From: CANIGN01 sp041391385
GTDB lineage: Bacteria; Bdellovibrionota; UBA2428
Assembly: GCA_041391385.1 (NCBI GenBank)
Contig: JAWKOD010000005.1
Location: forward strand, 248,001 to 312,000
Length of the DNA stretch: 64,000 nt
Direction of reading: 5' to 3'
Below the pieces are notes generated by a model. That model saw only the letters and a list, made by a program, of their open reading frames with translations. It did no database searches and was not told the DNA's origin. Below are positions 34,343 to 44,107 of this stretch, in pieces (the first letter of the stretch is position 1; the number at the start of each line of letters is the position of its first letter). A program made the translations under genes and the position numbers.

Positions 34343-36154
34343 TTATTGAGCGGGCACAGGGTTGAGTAATGGTGCTGCTGCTGGCTCTGGCTCTGGTGCC
34401 GCCGGAGTTGCCTCTGGGGCTGGCTGAGCAGGAACGGGCTCTGGGGTAGCTGCAGCAGCCTGAGGTGTTTCTTCTCTAGCATTGTCACCAATTTCGTCGA
34501 GAGTATCGGGCTTAACTTGGGGTGCGGGAACCTCTAGACCGTTTTCATTTATAACTTCTTGGCTAGGTTCAAGATCGGGACCCATCCCAAAGAAGTCTTT
34601 TATCTCGCTCCAAAAAGCATTTCTAACTCTGTTGTCGAGCTCTTCGTCTTCGTCTCCATAAAATTGGTAGTAACCTATGCCGACAACCCAAACCAAAACG
34701 GCTGCAGTTTGAGACGGTGACCAATAAGAAGTTTGAATTGAAACGGGAACTCCAGACTTTTCAGCAGCGAGGTCTGCGGTATCCATCATTTTAGCAAGGT
34801 CGGGATAGTAGGAACCTTCTTTTTTGCAATGTTCGCGAATCTCTCTCCACACAATACGAGCATTGAGGTCAGAGTAAGAAGCAAAGAGTTCTAAGAAATA
34901 TTGACCAGTTCGAGGGTTACCCGCGTAATTTGCTAGGTTAGATGCTTTATTGGGAATGTCTTCGCTCGATTCAACCAGTTCTTGAATATCTTTTAGGATG
35001 AGTGATTTTTTTGCTTTGAGGGACCATTCCTTAAGTGCATTTAGAGCACGACGTAATTTTCCAGGACCACTTAAGACTTGGCTCATGAGGGGACGAACTA
35101 CAGCTCCGACAAGTGATAGGTCTACGAGTTGTGTGATCGTAGATGTCCATATCTCTTGATAGGCGGCACCTCTGTTGTGAGCGAGTCGAGCCGAGTTACT
35201 TTGATTGTAATAAGCTCGTATCTCAGAAAGCGTAGGGACAGGAGAGTCTTCCATTCCTGGAAAGCGTTGACCCATGTCATCGTTCCAGCCAACGCGGGTC
35301 TTGAGTCGTTTTACGTTTTGTTCCCACTTCGCTTTTCTTGTAGCAGAGATATTTGCATTTGATTCGATAGCTACAGTATCTGGAGTAGTTGACTCTAAGG
35401 CAAAGGCTGAAGGGCTTACAATCTGATCAATACTTTCGGTTCGAACGGAGTAGGCGATATGTCGATCTTCGTAGGAAGATTCTAGGTAGCTTTTGAGCAT
35501 TTCATAGGTCGTGAGGTGTTTTCCAATTTGGTAAGCAAAAGCATCTTCTTGAGACTTCATCCAGTTTTCAAGACCTTCAACAAATTGAATGATTTTAGCT
35601 CTATCAATGGGTTTGTCTCCGCGCTTGCTAAACATTTCTTCGAGGAGACGTACGGTGCCTACGGCTTTGCGCTGACGACTCAAAAGAGGATAAGACGAAG
35701 TGGGTGCATAGGCATCTCCAATTCCTAAAAATCCTTCTTCAAGATGAGCTATTTCTTGAGGCTCTAAGTTTTTTGAGCTTTTAGAGGAGAGTTCTTTTGC
35801 GAGGTCATGAAAGATTTTACGCATAGGCTGCACATGATCTTTGATAAGCCTGAAGGCGACTTCGACAGCTTCCATGTGAGAGCGAGTTTGGTGAACGGCT
35901 TCGGCGAGTCGGTCGTCATGCAGAAGGTTTTCTTCTAATCTCGCCAGAGTATTTTGGGCTTTTTCGACTTCTGCGGGGACGCTTTCATTTCTCCACCAGC
36001 GGGCAGCGTTTGCCGCCTCGACGTTTACCTGGTTCTTCAGGGTTGCTGTGATTTGTGAGGATATCGCCGCTTGTTCGGCGAGGCTGAGTTTGCAGCCAGC
36101 ATGAGCAGAAAAACTCAGCGAGGCTAAAAAGGCAATAAGGAGGGTTCTTTTCAT
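34343..36154 (-). CDS. Large exported protein of unknown function with Pro/Ala tail
   Basis: ATG 36154 follows an AGGTG ribosome site and gives the signal peptide MKRTLLIAFLASLSFSAHA; an ATG at 36169 would add five residues. The ~580-residue mature part is mainly helical and charged in its first half (likely coiled coil), and has one weak hydrophobic segment near residue 490 (AAVLVWVVGIGYYQFYG). The last ~70 residues are Pro/Ala/Glu repeats of the PAPEATPAAPEPEP type, which often span the cell wall. I recognise no family. Confidence 0.7.
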   Translation of the reverse strand: MKRTLLIAFLASLSFSAHAGCKLSLAEQAAISSQITATLKNQVNVEAANAARWWRNESVPAEVEKAQNTLARLEENLLHDDRLAEAVHQTRSHMEAVEVAFRLIKDHVQPMRKIFHDLAKELSSKSSKNLEPQEIAHLEEGFLGIGDAYAPTSSYPLLSRQRKAVGTVRLLEEMFSKRGDKPIDRAKIIQFVEGLENWMKSQEDAFAYQIGKHLTTYEMLKSYLESSYEDRHIAYSVRTESIDQIVSPSAFALESTTPDTVAIESNANISATRKAKWEQNVKRLKTRVGWNDDMGQRFPGMEDSPVPTLSEIRAYYNQSNSARLAHNRGAAYQEIWTSTITQLVDLSLVGAVVRPLMSQVLSGPGKLRRALNALKEWSLKAKKSLILKDIQELVESSEDIPNKASNLANYAGNPRTGQYFLELFASYSDLNARIVWREIREHCKKEGSYYPDLAKMMDTADLAAEKSGVPVSIQTSYWSPSQTAAVLVWVVGIGYYQFYGDEDEELDNRVRNAFWSEIKDFFGMGPDLEPSQEVINENGLEVPAPQVKPDTLDEIGDNAREETPQAAAATPEPVPAQPAPEATPAAPEPEPAAAPLLNPVPAQ

Positions 36155-36243
36155 GATTGCACCTATCATGGGGTAATGTCTTAAGCAGAAATTGAAATTA
36201 ACTCGACAGAAATAAGCAGAATGGCTACGTTTTAAGTCGTTTT

Positions 36244-37200
36244 ATGGCAATAAAATCTAAGGCAAAAAAGTCTCCTAAATCATTGAAAAAGCCTGCTCAA
36301 AAAGCAGCCCAAGCTCAGCTTTTAGTTCCTAGCTTTGAACTAAAAGTAGGCTTAGCGGAAATGTTGCGAGGCGGAGTGATTATGGATGTCGTTACTCCTG
36401 AACAAGCTAAGATTGCAGAAGCATCAGGTGCAGTGGCAGTTATGGCTTTAGAGAGAGTCCCTTCGGATATTCGTCGCGAAGGTGGAGTGGCTCGCATGAG
36501 TCCTCCTGAGCTTGTAGAAAAAATAATGAAAACAGTGAGTATCCCCGTTATGGCAAAATGTCGTATCGGGCACTTTGCAGAAGCACAAGTATTAGAGGCT
36601 ATTGGCGTAGACTTTATCGATGAGAGTGAAGTTCTTACACCTGCGGATGAGGAATTCCATATTGCTAAAAGTAGCTTTAGAGTTCCCTTTGTTTGTGGAT
36701 GTAAAAACTTAGGCGAAGCGCTTCGTCGTATTGGCGAGGGTGCAGCACTTATTCGTACAAAGGGTGAGCCCGGAACTGGAAATGTTGTTGAAGCTGTTCG
36801 CCATTTGAGACAAATCAATCAAGATATCAAACGCATTATGTTTTTGGATGAAGCAGAGTTGATGACGGAAGCTAAAAATATGGGAGCTCCGTATGAGCTT
36901 CTTCTTAAAGTTAGAAAATTTGGAAAACTTCCCGTACCTAATTTTGCAGCAGGTGGCGTAGCGACTCCTGCGGATGCGGCACTTTGCATGCAGTTAGGTG
37001 CTGAAACAGTATTTGTAGGATCTGGAATTTTTAAATCAGATTCGCCCGAGAAATTTGCTCGGGCCATCGTGAGAGCCGTTGCAGGCTTTGATAGGCCTAC
37101 AGAAGTTTTAGCTGCTTCTAAGGGCTTGGCTTCAGCAATGCGAGGACTTGAAATTAAAACAATTCCCGAAGCTGAAAAAATGTCCGAACGTGGCTGGTAA
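36244..37200 (+). CDS. pdxS: Pyridoxal 5'-phosphate synthase subunit PdxS
   Basis: Builds PLP from ribose 5-phosphate, glyceraldehyde 3-phosphate and the ammonia delivered by PdxT. The (beta/alpha)8 family motifs are intact: GGVIMDVVTPEQAKIAE, ALERVPSDIRREGGVARM, IPVMAKCRIGHFAEAQ (reactive Lys), and the phosphate-binding ALRRIGEGAALIRTKGEPGTGN. The first ~25 residues (KSKAKKSPKSLKKPAQKAAQ) are a Lys/Ala extension not found in the usual ~293-residue enzyme. pdxT follows after 33 bases. Confidence 0.95.
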   Translation: MAIKSKAKKSPKSLKKPAQKAAQAQLLVPSFELKVGLAEMLRGGVIMDVVTPEQAKIAEASGAVAVMALERVPSDIRREGGVARMSPPELVEKIMKTVSIPVMAKCRIGHFAEAQVLEAIGVDFIDESEVLTPADEEFHIAKSSFRVPFVCGCKNLGEALRRIGEGAALIRTKGEPGTGNVVEAVRHLRQINQDIKRIMFLDEAELMTEAKNMGAPYELLLKVRKFGKLPVPNFAAGGVATPADAALCMQLGAETVFVGSGIFKSDSPEKFARAIVRAVAGFDRPTEVLAASKGLASAMRGLEIKTIPEAEKMSERGW

Positions 37201-37233
37201 AAAGAAAACTTTTTATTTGGGTGTTCAATAGAT

Positions 37234-37776
37234 ATGCGCGTTGGAATTCTTGCTGTTCAAGGATGCGTTGAACCTCATCGTAAACATGTCGAAGCGCTTG
37301 GAGCTGAACTCGTAGAAGTTCGCCGGAGTGAAGAATTTAAAAGTATTGATGCCTTAATTTTACCAGGTGGTGAAAGCACCACGATGCTTAAACTCATTGA
37401 ACACTTTGGTATTTGGGAAGACCTCCTTAAATCTTCAAAGAAAATTCCCTTTTGGGGTATCTGTGCAGGCAGTATTCTTATGGCTAAAAAAGTCGCAAAC
37501 CCTACTCAAAAATCATTAGGAATTCTGGATATTGATATTCAGAGAAATGGATATGGGCGCCAACTCGACAGTTTAGAAGTGGCCATTCAAAATTACAAAG
37601 TCGCTTTTATCCGAGCTCCGATACTTACAAGAGTTGGAAAATCATGTGAGGTATTGGCGGATTTTGAAAAGAAGCCTGTTTGGGTAAAGCAAGGGCGGCA
37701 TATGCTCACAACTTTTCATTCTGAATTGAATCCTCAGGTGCCTTCGCCTTTTCACCGTGCATTTTTAGGTACTTAG
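37234..37776 (+). CDS. pdxT: Pyridoxal 5'-phosphate synthase glutaminase PdxT
   Basis: Class I glutamine amidotransferase that supplies ammonia to PdxS. GGESTTMLKL (residues ~45-54), the nucleophile in WGICAGS (Cys77) and the His/Glu pair in TFHSELNPQ near the C-terminus form the complete active site. Length 180, slightly shorter than many members. It forms an operon with pdxS. Confidence 0.93.
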   Translation: MRVGILAVQGCVEPHRKHVEALGAELVEVRRSEEFKSIDALILPGGESTTMLKLIEHFGIWEDLLKSSKKIPFWGICAGSILMAKKVANPTQKSLGILDIDIQRNGYGRQLDSLEVAIQNYKVAFIRAPILTRVGKSCEVLADFEKKPVWVKQGRHMLTTFHSELNPQVPSPFHRAFLGT

Positions 37777-37838
37777 AGTTTATTATTTTGCTTACCTGGG
37801 CTTGATAACGCTGCGCGGTATTGGTAAGGTGCCTCTTC

Positions 37839-38549
37839 ATGGTGCAAGCACAAAGTAAATTTCAAAAGTTATTCTTTGCCTTCATGTTGTCAGTTGTTAT
37901 TAGCGTTCACGCTGAAGAGCCTCGAATTCAGATAGAGCAAGGTCGTCTAGGTGATTACCCCGAGATTCTTAAAAAAGCTCAAGAAGCGGCATCAAATCAA
38001 GTACTCGCTTTTACGGACAAGTTTATCCATAGCGTATGGGCTTATTTAGCAACTGGGAATAGAGCTGTTTTTTTAAACTCTTTGGCTGAGCCGCTTAAGA
38101 CTAAACTTAGCGACCCTAAGGCTTATACTGATTTTATTAAATCGATGAGTCTAGAGGCTGCTGATGGCCCTGAAATGACACACATTGCAGGGATCGATCT
38201 TAAGAATAAAAAGCTCAATATTTTTTTAATAGTTACTTTTCAACCTGATGCTAAAAAAGGCAGTGAAGTGTATTACCGAATTCTTCTTGAATCTCCGGGA
38301 CTCGATATTGAGGGGCAAGAGGCAGTGAACGAAGTACAGGCTATTGAAGCTTTAAGTATGAGTACTTTAAAGATTGCTCAAATTAAAAAAGCTGCGGCTT
38401 CGGATGCTTTGGATGCGCTTGAATTAGATATTTTAGATAATGATGGCATTGAAGGGTTAGAGGATATGCCATTATTGAACATAAGTCCCAAATCTTTGAA
38501 TGAGCAAAAGTCTGAGAAGCCTGCTTCAACTCCTCCTGATGCAATATGA
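37839..38549 (+). CDS. Exported protein of unknown function, 236 aa
   Basis: ATG 37839 has AAGGTG eight bases upstream and gives a signal peptide ending SVHA-EEP; GTG 37821 is a less likely start. The mature part has a helical domain with IHSVWAYLATGNRAVFLNSLAEPLKTKL, then a strand-rich segment (KLNIFLIVTFQPDAKK) and a Ser/Pro tail. No family recognised. It lies after pdxT with a gap of about 60 bases, but a metabolic link is not indicated. Confidence 0.65.
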   Translation: MVQAQSKFQKLFFAFMLSVVISVHAEEPRIQIEQGRLGDYPEILKKAQEAASNQVLAFTDKFIHSVWAYLATGNRAVFLNSLAEPLKTKLSDPKAYTDFIKSMSLEAADGPEMTHIAGIDLKNKKLNIFLIVTFQPDAKKGSEVYYRILLESPGLDIEGQEAVNEVQAIEALSMSTLKIAQIKKAAASDALDALELDILDNDGIEGLEDMPLLNISPKSLNEQKSEKPASTPPDAI

Positions 38550-38562
38550 GTATTCTTATCAA

Positions 38563-39281
38563 TTAAAAATAAAACTTAAGTAAAGCTTTGCTGAAAACAC
38601 CTTGAAGGTAGTCGGCTTGATCTACACGTGTGCCATCACTGGGAAAAGTGTAGGTTTTTTTTCCAAGTTGGTTCATTGCGTAGCCAATCTGAAAATGTAG
38701 AGATGCATTTTCTCCCCAACTAAAAGCAGTTCCTCCGGCAATGTGTCCTCTGTAAAAGGGCCCATTTTCTTTGATGGTTTCGCGAGGAGCTTTGTAAGCA
38801 GTGATAGTGACATCACCAAAGGCTGCACCTAAGCCAATCTCTGCTTCAGGAGCCCAGTATTTTTTAGGCCATCGGTAGCGAAAGATACCCATTACTGGAT
38901 AGAGGCGATACTTAGCTTCGTCATAAATTTTTGTGCCACCAACTCCGAAGTCTCTAAAGTTTTGTGTTTTAAAATAGTCAAAGCTGCTGTGAGCGAGACT
39001 TCCATATGTCGAGAAATTCCATACGAAGCTTCAAGTCCAAAGCCCAGTGGAATTTGAAAGCGCATGTCTTCTTTTCCAGTAGCGGTATCTGAAGAGTAGG
39101 GCCTTGAGAGTGGATAGATGGTTTCTGTGTAGAAGCCTACTCCAATGGAGTGTTTCCCACCTATAGGAGAAATCGCATCAGCAGCATTTGCAGTTGTATG
39201 AAAGCGAGGGGTTTCGTCTGACCACGCTATTGTCATTACGAGAATACTTAAGAGTGCAATTTCTCTACGTAAAATGGTCAT
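38563..39281 (-). CDS. Outer-membrane beta-barrel protein, one frameshift as read
   Basis: As read there are two frames: one from ATG 39281 (signal peptide, then GFGLEASYG) that stops near 38892, and one that ends in the terminal phenylalanine at 38563. Adding one G at the GG (39019-39020, minus strand) joins them: EASYGNFSTYGSLAHSSFDYFK ... IYDEAKYRLYPVMGIFRYRWP. The repaired 239-residue protein has alternating strands (GHIAGGTAFSWGENASLHFQIGYAM) and ends LLKFYF; a C-terminal Phe is the outer-membrane insertion signal. It is probably a small barrel of eight or ten strands; ligand unknown. Confidence 0.7.
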
Positions 39282-39340
39282 GACTCAAGGATACGGCATG
39301 CAGAGAGAGAGGGCACGATGTGACTTGTCATGAATTTGTC

Positions 39341-39390
39341 ACAAAAGGTGCCATAGGTGTGCCCAAAAGGTCTCTGACGCCTTTTAGGAC
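39341..39390 (+). repeat. Dispersed repeat, family A, copy 3
   Basis: Contains AAAAGGTGCC at 39343-39352 and AAAAGGTCTCTGACGC followed by CTTTTAGG (39364-39387). The second part can fold into a stem of AAAAGG with CCTTTT. Reverse complements of AAAAGGTGCC are found at 22901, 51350 and 51364. It lies in the 220-base spacer between the outer-membrane barrel gene and the FHA gene, in which I see nothing else firm. Confidence 0.7.
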
Positions 39391-39501
39391 AAAAAACGTA
39401 GACAGTGTTTAAAGTCTATACGCTTAGCTTTCGCTGAGCTGATCGAATTTTTGGCGGAGCCGCTGTTATCTTGTTGGTATTCTTCTTGCTTATAAAGGGC
39501 T

Positions 39502-40107
39502 ATGAAAAAGTTGCCCGTACGTAGAACGACCACAAAGAGCAAAGATCAATACGCACTTCGCGTATCTTCTGGTTTTAACCAGGGAGCATTGATTACACTT
39601 TCTAGAAAAAAATCTATTCTGGGTCGTAGCTTTAAGGCAGCCATTCCTCTCGAAGATGAAAAAGCGTCACGAGAACATACTTCCATTATAAAAGAAAAGG
39701 ATCGGTTTTTTCTTCAAGATATGGGTTCAACGAACGGAACATATTTGAACGACGAACTTGTGCATTCCAAAAGAGAGCTTAGCCATGGAGATTTAATCCG
39801 CATTGGCAGTAGTGTGTTTCGATTCGAGGTCTTAAGAGCTAAGGGTGTTGAGCTCGGCGAAAGATGGAAAAATGCTACCTGTGTTATTCCAAGAGCACAT
39901 TTTAGTTTTGAAGAGCTTTCAAAAATACAGCCCGATAAGTATCGAATGTTTAAAAAAGGCATGAAAAAACTCAAGAGAGTCACAGCCTATTTTCAGAGCA
40001 TAACTTTACGAGAAGTAGAGTTATTTTTTACAAAGCTTGAACTCCATGCCACTAAGATTTTCTTTAGATTTCATAAGGCTATAGAGCGTACAAGATTCAT
40101 AAAATAG
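39502..40107 (+). CDS. FHA-domain protein
   Basis: The 201-residue cytoplasmic protein carries a complete FHA phosphothreonine-binding domain in residues ~15-115: ILGRSFKAAIPLED, KASREHTSI and QDMGSTNGTYL hold the family's Arg, Ser-His and Asn. The ~85-residue C-terminal part is helical, basic and aromatic (MFKKGMKKLKRVTAYFQ), with no known domain. It likely recruits a partner phosphorylated by a Ser/Thr kinase; none is in the window. Confidence 0.85.
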   Translation: MKKLPVRRTTTKSKDQYALRVSSGFNQGALITLSRKKSILGRSFKAAIPLEDEKASREHTSIIKEKDRFFLQDMGSTNGTYLNDELVHSKRELSHGDLIRIGSSVFRFEVLRAKGVELGERWKNATCVIPRAHFSFEELSKIQPDKYRMFKKGMKKLKRVTAYFQSITLREVELFFTKLELHATKIFFRFHKAIERTRFIK

Positions 40108-40212
40108 ATCCTCTTTGACCAAGCGTCTTGGTGAATGGCGTTGTTCCGTGTGCGTACGTGAGCCATTAAAGCTCTTTATGCGTTGCGTCTATGGTGATAC
40201 TTCTATTCTTCA

Positions 40213-40887
40213 ATGAAAAATACTGTTCTTCTTAATGCACTTTCTTTGGTTTTTATGACTCAAGTTGCCTTTGCTGAAAAGGGACTGGGAACGCCAATTG
40301 AGGAGCTCAGTCGCATAAAAGCTCGTGTTTATGTAGACAGGGCTACAGATAAGAAGCAATCAGATTATTCTAGAAAGCTTAACAATGGGCTTCCTCCTCC
40401 TACATCCTTTTTGAGTTATTGGGACTCACAGACATATGAAGTACATAAGATGTTTGATCAAGATCAATACTCGGTTGTCTTTACTCGATTTAGTGGAGCT
40501 TTTCTTGGTTCAACCCTGTCAGTCGTTATTAATGGGAGATCGTGTTTAGAGCGCTTTGTCGAAGACATATTAGAGAATCCTAAGTCGACAATACATTACA
40601 AATTTGAGTTTCTTGATCGCTATTCTTATAACAGAACCTCGATAGCAACTGGTTTAGTCAAACAAGATGTGTATTTTAGTAACAGCTTTTTTTATAAGCC
40701 CTCGCGATTGCCATCAACCGACACACTTTTAAATGAAGAATGCCATCGGAGCGGGCACACTCCTAGCTCATCAGTGTATCTTGGATCCTACGGCATATTA
40801 AGTCGTGATTTATGGGTAGCTTACGCTGATAGCACTGAAATCAAAGAAGCTGTTAACTTAGATACCTTTTGCATACAGAGAGAGTGA
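40213..40887 (+). CDS. Exported protein of unknown function, 224 aa
   Basis: Signal peptide MKNTVLLNALSLVFMTQVAFA with clean cleavage before EKG. The mature ~203 residues are polar and rich in Ser, Tyr and Phe, with three cysteines that could form disulfides. There is no motif that I recognise. It converges on mltG, with five bases between the stops. Confidence 0.65.
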   Translation: MKNTVLLNALSLVFMTQVAFAEKGLGTPIEELSRIKARVYVDRATDKKQSDYSRKLNNGLPPPTSFLSYWDSQTYEVHKMFDQDQYSVVFTRFSGAFLGSTLSVVINGRSCLERFVEDILENPKSTIHYKFEFLDRYSYNRTSIATGLVKQDVYFSNSFFYKPSRLPSTDTLLNEECHRSGHTPSSSVYLGSYGILSRDLWVAYADSTEIKEAVNLDTFCIQRE

Positions 40888-40892
40888 TTGAG

Positions 40893-41939
40893 CTATTGCT
40901 TAAGCTGGAACTTCTTCACATTTTTATCGTGATCTTTGTAAGATTCAGCAAAAATATGTGATCCATCACCACGGCTTACAAAATACAGGTAGGGCGTAGC
41001 TGCGGGACTTAAGACGGCTCTAAGAGCTTTCTCTCCAGGATTGCAAATGGGTCCAACTGGAAGCTCTGGAATCTTATAGGTATTAAAAATTCCGAATGTA
41101 GTGAGGTGAATCCGCTTTAGGTTTCCATCAAAGTTAGGCATGAGGCCATAAATTGTTGTCGGATCGGATTGGAGTCGCATTTTTTTGTTGAGCCGATTCC
41201 AAAAAACAGAAGCTACAAGGGGCTGTTCTTCTCCGTTGCCACTTTCTTTTTCAACGATTGAAGCTAAGGTTAGAAGCCTATAAAAACCTAAATCACTTTG
41301 CGACCATGGGTGTTTGTTTAGAATGTCGCGTGCACGTCCATCAAACTGTAGGAGCATTTCTGCGATAACACTTCTCATACTGTCGTACTTTTGAATCGAG
41401 TAAGTTTCAGGGAACATGTAGCCTTCAAGGGAGCGAAAATTCTTTGCGTTTGTCATATTTAGATTTGAGGCTGTTAGAATTGAAGCCTCGCTTGGAATCT
41501 TGGCTTTCTCTATAAGCTCAGGATCAACAACTAATTTGTTGAACTCGAGAGAATTAAAATAGGGAAGTGCTTGCCAGGTGTTTTGAATGTCCCATCGATT
41601 GTAGCCTTCTTTAATGAGGAGGTTCCTTAATATACTTTTTCCGTTGGTGATTTTTTTTAAAATCTCAAGGGAAGATAATGGGGGCGTGATTCTGTACTCG
41701 CCGATGTGAATTTTTTTATCAAGTTCAAAGATGCGTGCTGCAATTTTTGCAGGAATTTCTGGAATATCAACTTTTTGCTCTTTCAAGCTATTGAGTATTC
41801 CCTTAAAGGAAGTTTTTGGGGCCACATCTACAATAATTTCCTGAGTAAGTGTAGGGTTAGGTTCAGAGACAAATTCGTAATAGAAGTATCCCAGTCCTAA
41901 AGTGACGACTAAAAGCAGAAAGAAAATTATTTTTTTCAT
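40893..41939 (-). CDS. mltG: Endolytic murein transglycosylase MltG
   Basis: Cuts nascent glycan strands at the inner membrane and thereby sets peptidoglycan chain length. One N-terminal membrane anchor (residues 3-21), a LysM-like region (IVDVAPKTSFKGILNSLKEQ), then the YceG domain with the catalytic Glu in SIVEKESGNGEE and VASVFWNRLNKKMRLQSDPTTIYGL. The 348-residue length is normal. It overlaps ruvX by 4 bases (ATGA) as in many genomes, so they are coupled. Confidence 0.92.
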   Translation of the reverse strand: MKKIIFFLLLVVTLGLGYFYYEFVSEPNPTLTQEIIVDVAPKTSFKGILNSLKEQKVDIPEIPAKIAARIFELDKKIHIGEYRITPPLSSLEILKKITNGKSILRNLLIKEGYNRWDIQNTWQALPYFNSLEFNKLVVDPELIEKAKIPSEASILTASNLNMTNAKNFRSLEGYMFPETYSIQKYDSMRSVIAEMLLQFDGRARDILNKHPWSQSDLGFYRLLTLASIVEKESGNGEEQPLVASVFWNRLNKKMRLQSDPTTIYGLMPNFDGNLKRIHLTTFGIFNTYKIPELPVGPICNPGEKALRAVLSPAATPYLYFVSRGDGSHIFAESYKDHDKNVKKFQLKQ

Positions 41940-42337
41940 GGCATTTCTCCAACTCTAAAGTAGTTCTGTAAGATAAGAGCAGCGGCTTGCGCATGGTTAT
42001 CTTTTCCTTTGGATTCCCAACTAGTGAGACGCTCGTCGACAAGCCCAACTTGGATATTGAAGTGTTCTTCAATCATTGTCCGAAGCCCTCGCGCGTTTAT
42101 TGAGGCTGGAGACTCTCCACCATCTGCCCTGAGGGGAAGCCCAAGAAGTAGTTTTTCGACTTCCCATTCTTCAATAATTTTCTCTAAAGAGAGAATGTCA
42201 TTGCGAGTAAGTACCCAAGTGTTGGCTTTGCCAACTTTGCGTTCAAAAAAACCTCTTGGAGTAATAACCACTCCATTGGGGTCGGAGCTCGCGTAACCCA
42301 CAAAACGTTGTCCCCAGTCTAGAGCTATTAAACTCAT
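41936..42337 (-). CDS. ruvX: Putative pre-16S rRNA nuclease / Holliday-junction resolvase-like (YqgF)
   Basis: RNase H-fold protein of 133 residues. IALDWGQRFVGYASSD carries the first catalytic Asp, LLLGLPLRADGGES the central motif and VDERLTSWES the last acidic residues, as in YqgF/RuvX, which processes the 5' end of 16S rRNA. Coupled to mltG downstream; 10 bases separate it from rseP upstream. Confidence 0.9.
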   Translation of the reverse strand: MSLIALDWGQRFVGYASSDPNGVVITPRGFFERKVGKANTWVLTRNDILSLEKIIEEWEVEKLLLGLPLRADGGESPASINARGLRTMIEEHFNIQVGLVDERLTSWESKGKDNHAQAAALILQNYFRVGEMP

Positions 42338-42347
42338 AAGAGCTTCT

Positions 42348-44033
42348 CTATTTGAAGAGACCTATAATGGGTGCAAAAACATTTAGTTTCACAATGTCAT
42401 TAAAGGTTACAAAGAGGGCCAAGCTTATAAGTAAAAAGAATCCACTCGTCGCCCAAATCTCTACAAACTTCATCGGCATGGGTCTACGTGTAATACCTTC
42501 AATCATAAAGAGAAGAATATGACCGCCGTCTAGAACGGGTAAGGGAATGAGGTTCATAATCGCTAAGTTTAGAGATATAAAAGCAAGCATTTTAAGAAAG
42601 TAATCCATACCGAGCTTGAGACTATCTCCAGCAATTTTTCCAATCATGACAGGTCCGCCCATAGCCTTCATTGAAACTTTTCCAGTAATGAGGAGGCTAA
42701 AGCTTTCAACAATCGAGCCTGACATGGCAATGGTCTTGTCCCATGCCAAACTGATTCCGTCTAAAAAGCCTTTAGCTTTTACTTTTTCAAAGCTTGCTTC
42801 TGAAAAGCCAACAAACATAGCACCGAGTTGGAACTTCTTCTCTTTGAGTTGAGTTACCGGGTTTTCTCGGTCAATGTGTTGAGGAATAAAAACTCCCTGC
42901 ATTGTTTTGCCATCGCGTAGCCATCTAAGAGTTAAGTTTTCGTCTTTAGCTGCAAATTCTTGGAGTTGGTTTCGAAATTGGGAGAAGGTCCACATGGGAG
43001 TTCCATTGAGCTCTTGGATAAGATCTCCTTTTTGGAGGCCAAGAGTATAGGCTGCAGAACCCTCAAGGACTTGGGTAATGAGCAAGTGCGCGGGGATGAA
43101 TCCAAACTCTGAAAAGCTTAAGTTTTCAGCAGAAAGTTCTACCGTCCTTGGTTCTGAGATTTTTGAATCAGCTTCGAGAGAAATAGCACGCACACTGAGC
43201 TTTAGTGTTTGTTTTTCTGCTAGAGCTGCTGCAAATGCTTTTTGAACTTCATAACTCGAGCTAAGTTCTGGTTTTTTTGTTTCACCGAACTCTAGAGAAT
43301 CAATAACAAAGAAGGGGTCAGGTATAAGCTTTTCTAATTCAGAACCTTTGGCAGCCGTATAAATCGGAGGGTAAGATTGAAACTCTATTCCCGGCATGGT
43401 GAGAGATTCTCTGTCGAGCCCTGTCATAGGGTCTGTGAGTTTTCCTTGAATAGCATCAACAGTGATTTGTTGGCGAATACCGTCACGGTCAATGTCGAGA
43501 ACTGCGCTTGTAGCAGTATGAGTTCTTAGGAAGCGCTGAAGGTCTTGTAGTTCTCTTACCTCTGCTTCTTTGTCACCTACTTTAATGTGTAGGATCTTAT
43601 CGCCGGCTTGAATGCCTGCGACTTGAGCGGGGCTACCCGGGTGAACAAAGTGAATTGTGGCACTTGGGCTTGGAAAGCCTTTAGCGAAGAGTGCCCAAAA
43701 AACAAAAAAAGCGAGTATGAAGTTTGCTGCGGGACCTGCGATAACAACCGCGAAGCGCTTCCAAATTGGCATTTTACTAAAGCTTCGGTGTTGTTCTTCG
43801 GGGGCAACTTCTTCTCTTGGATCTTGACCTAGAATTTTTACGTAGCCACCAAATGGAATCCAGCTCAATACATATTCTGTTTCTCCGCGAACAAATCTAA
43901 ATATTTTATGGCCCATTCCTATGGAAAAAGTTTGAACTTTCATCCCGCAAAGCTTTGCGACATAAAAATGTCCGAATTCGTGGATAAATATTAAAATTCC
44001 GAGAAGTAGAAGTATCCCAACTATGTAATACAT
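42348..44033 (-). CDS. rseP: Site-2 metalloprotease RseP, long form
   Basis: Intramembrane zinc protease that cleaves anti-sigma factors and leftover signal peptides. HEFGH at residues 18-22 in the first membrane helix and LPVLDGGH in the third give the active site; two PDZ domains lie between (AGIQAGDKILHI and LGLQKGDLIQEL). At 561 residues it is about 100 longer than the common form, mostly through an enlarged region between the PDZ domains. In the housekeeping run it comes after cdsA; the gene dxr, often found at this place, is absent. Confidence 0.92.
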   Translation of the reverse strand: MYYIVGILLLLGILIFIHEFGHFYVAKLCGMKVQTFSIGMGHKIFRFVRGETEYVLSWIPFGGYVKILGQDPREEVAPEEQHRSFSKMPIWKRFAVVIAGPAANFILAFFVFWALFAKGFPSPSATIHFVHPGSPAQVAGIQAGDKILHIKVGDKEAEVRELQDLQRFLRTHTATSAVLDIDRDGIRQQITVDAIQGKLTDPMTGLDRESLTMPGIEFQSYPPIYTAAKGSELEKLIPDPFFVIDSLEFGETKKPELSSSYEVQKAFAAALAEKQTLKLSVRAISLEADSKISEPRTVELSAENLSFSEFGFIPAHLLITQVLEGSAAYTLGLQKGDLIQELNGTPMWTFSQFRNQLQEFAAKDENLTLRWLRDGKTMQGVFIPQHIDRENPVTQLKEKKFQLGAMFVGFSEASFEKVKAKGFLDGISLAWDKTIAMSGSIVESFSLLITGKVSMKAMGGPVMIGKIAGDSLKLGMDYFLKMLAFISLNLAIMNLIPLPVLDGGHILLFMIEGITRRPMPMKFVEIWATSGFFLLISLALFVTFNDIVKLNVFAPIIGLFK

Positions 44034-44107
44034 TATTCCTTATCATAGCGGAGCCTGACATATTAGCAAAGTTCACAGGGGACCCAAATGAGACTTCTTT
44101 GAGTCGA

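Noticed and set aside
40118..40132. Small hairpin ACCAAG-CGT-CTTGGT after the FHA gene as a terminator
   Set aside because: Only six base pairs, no T-run after it.
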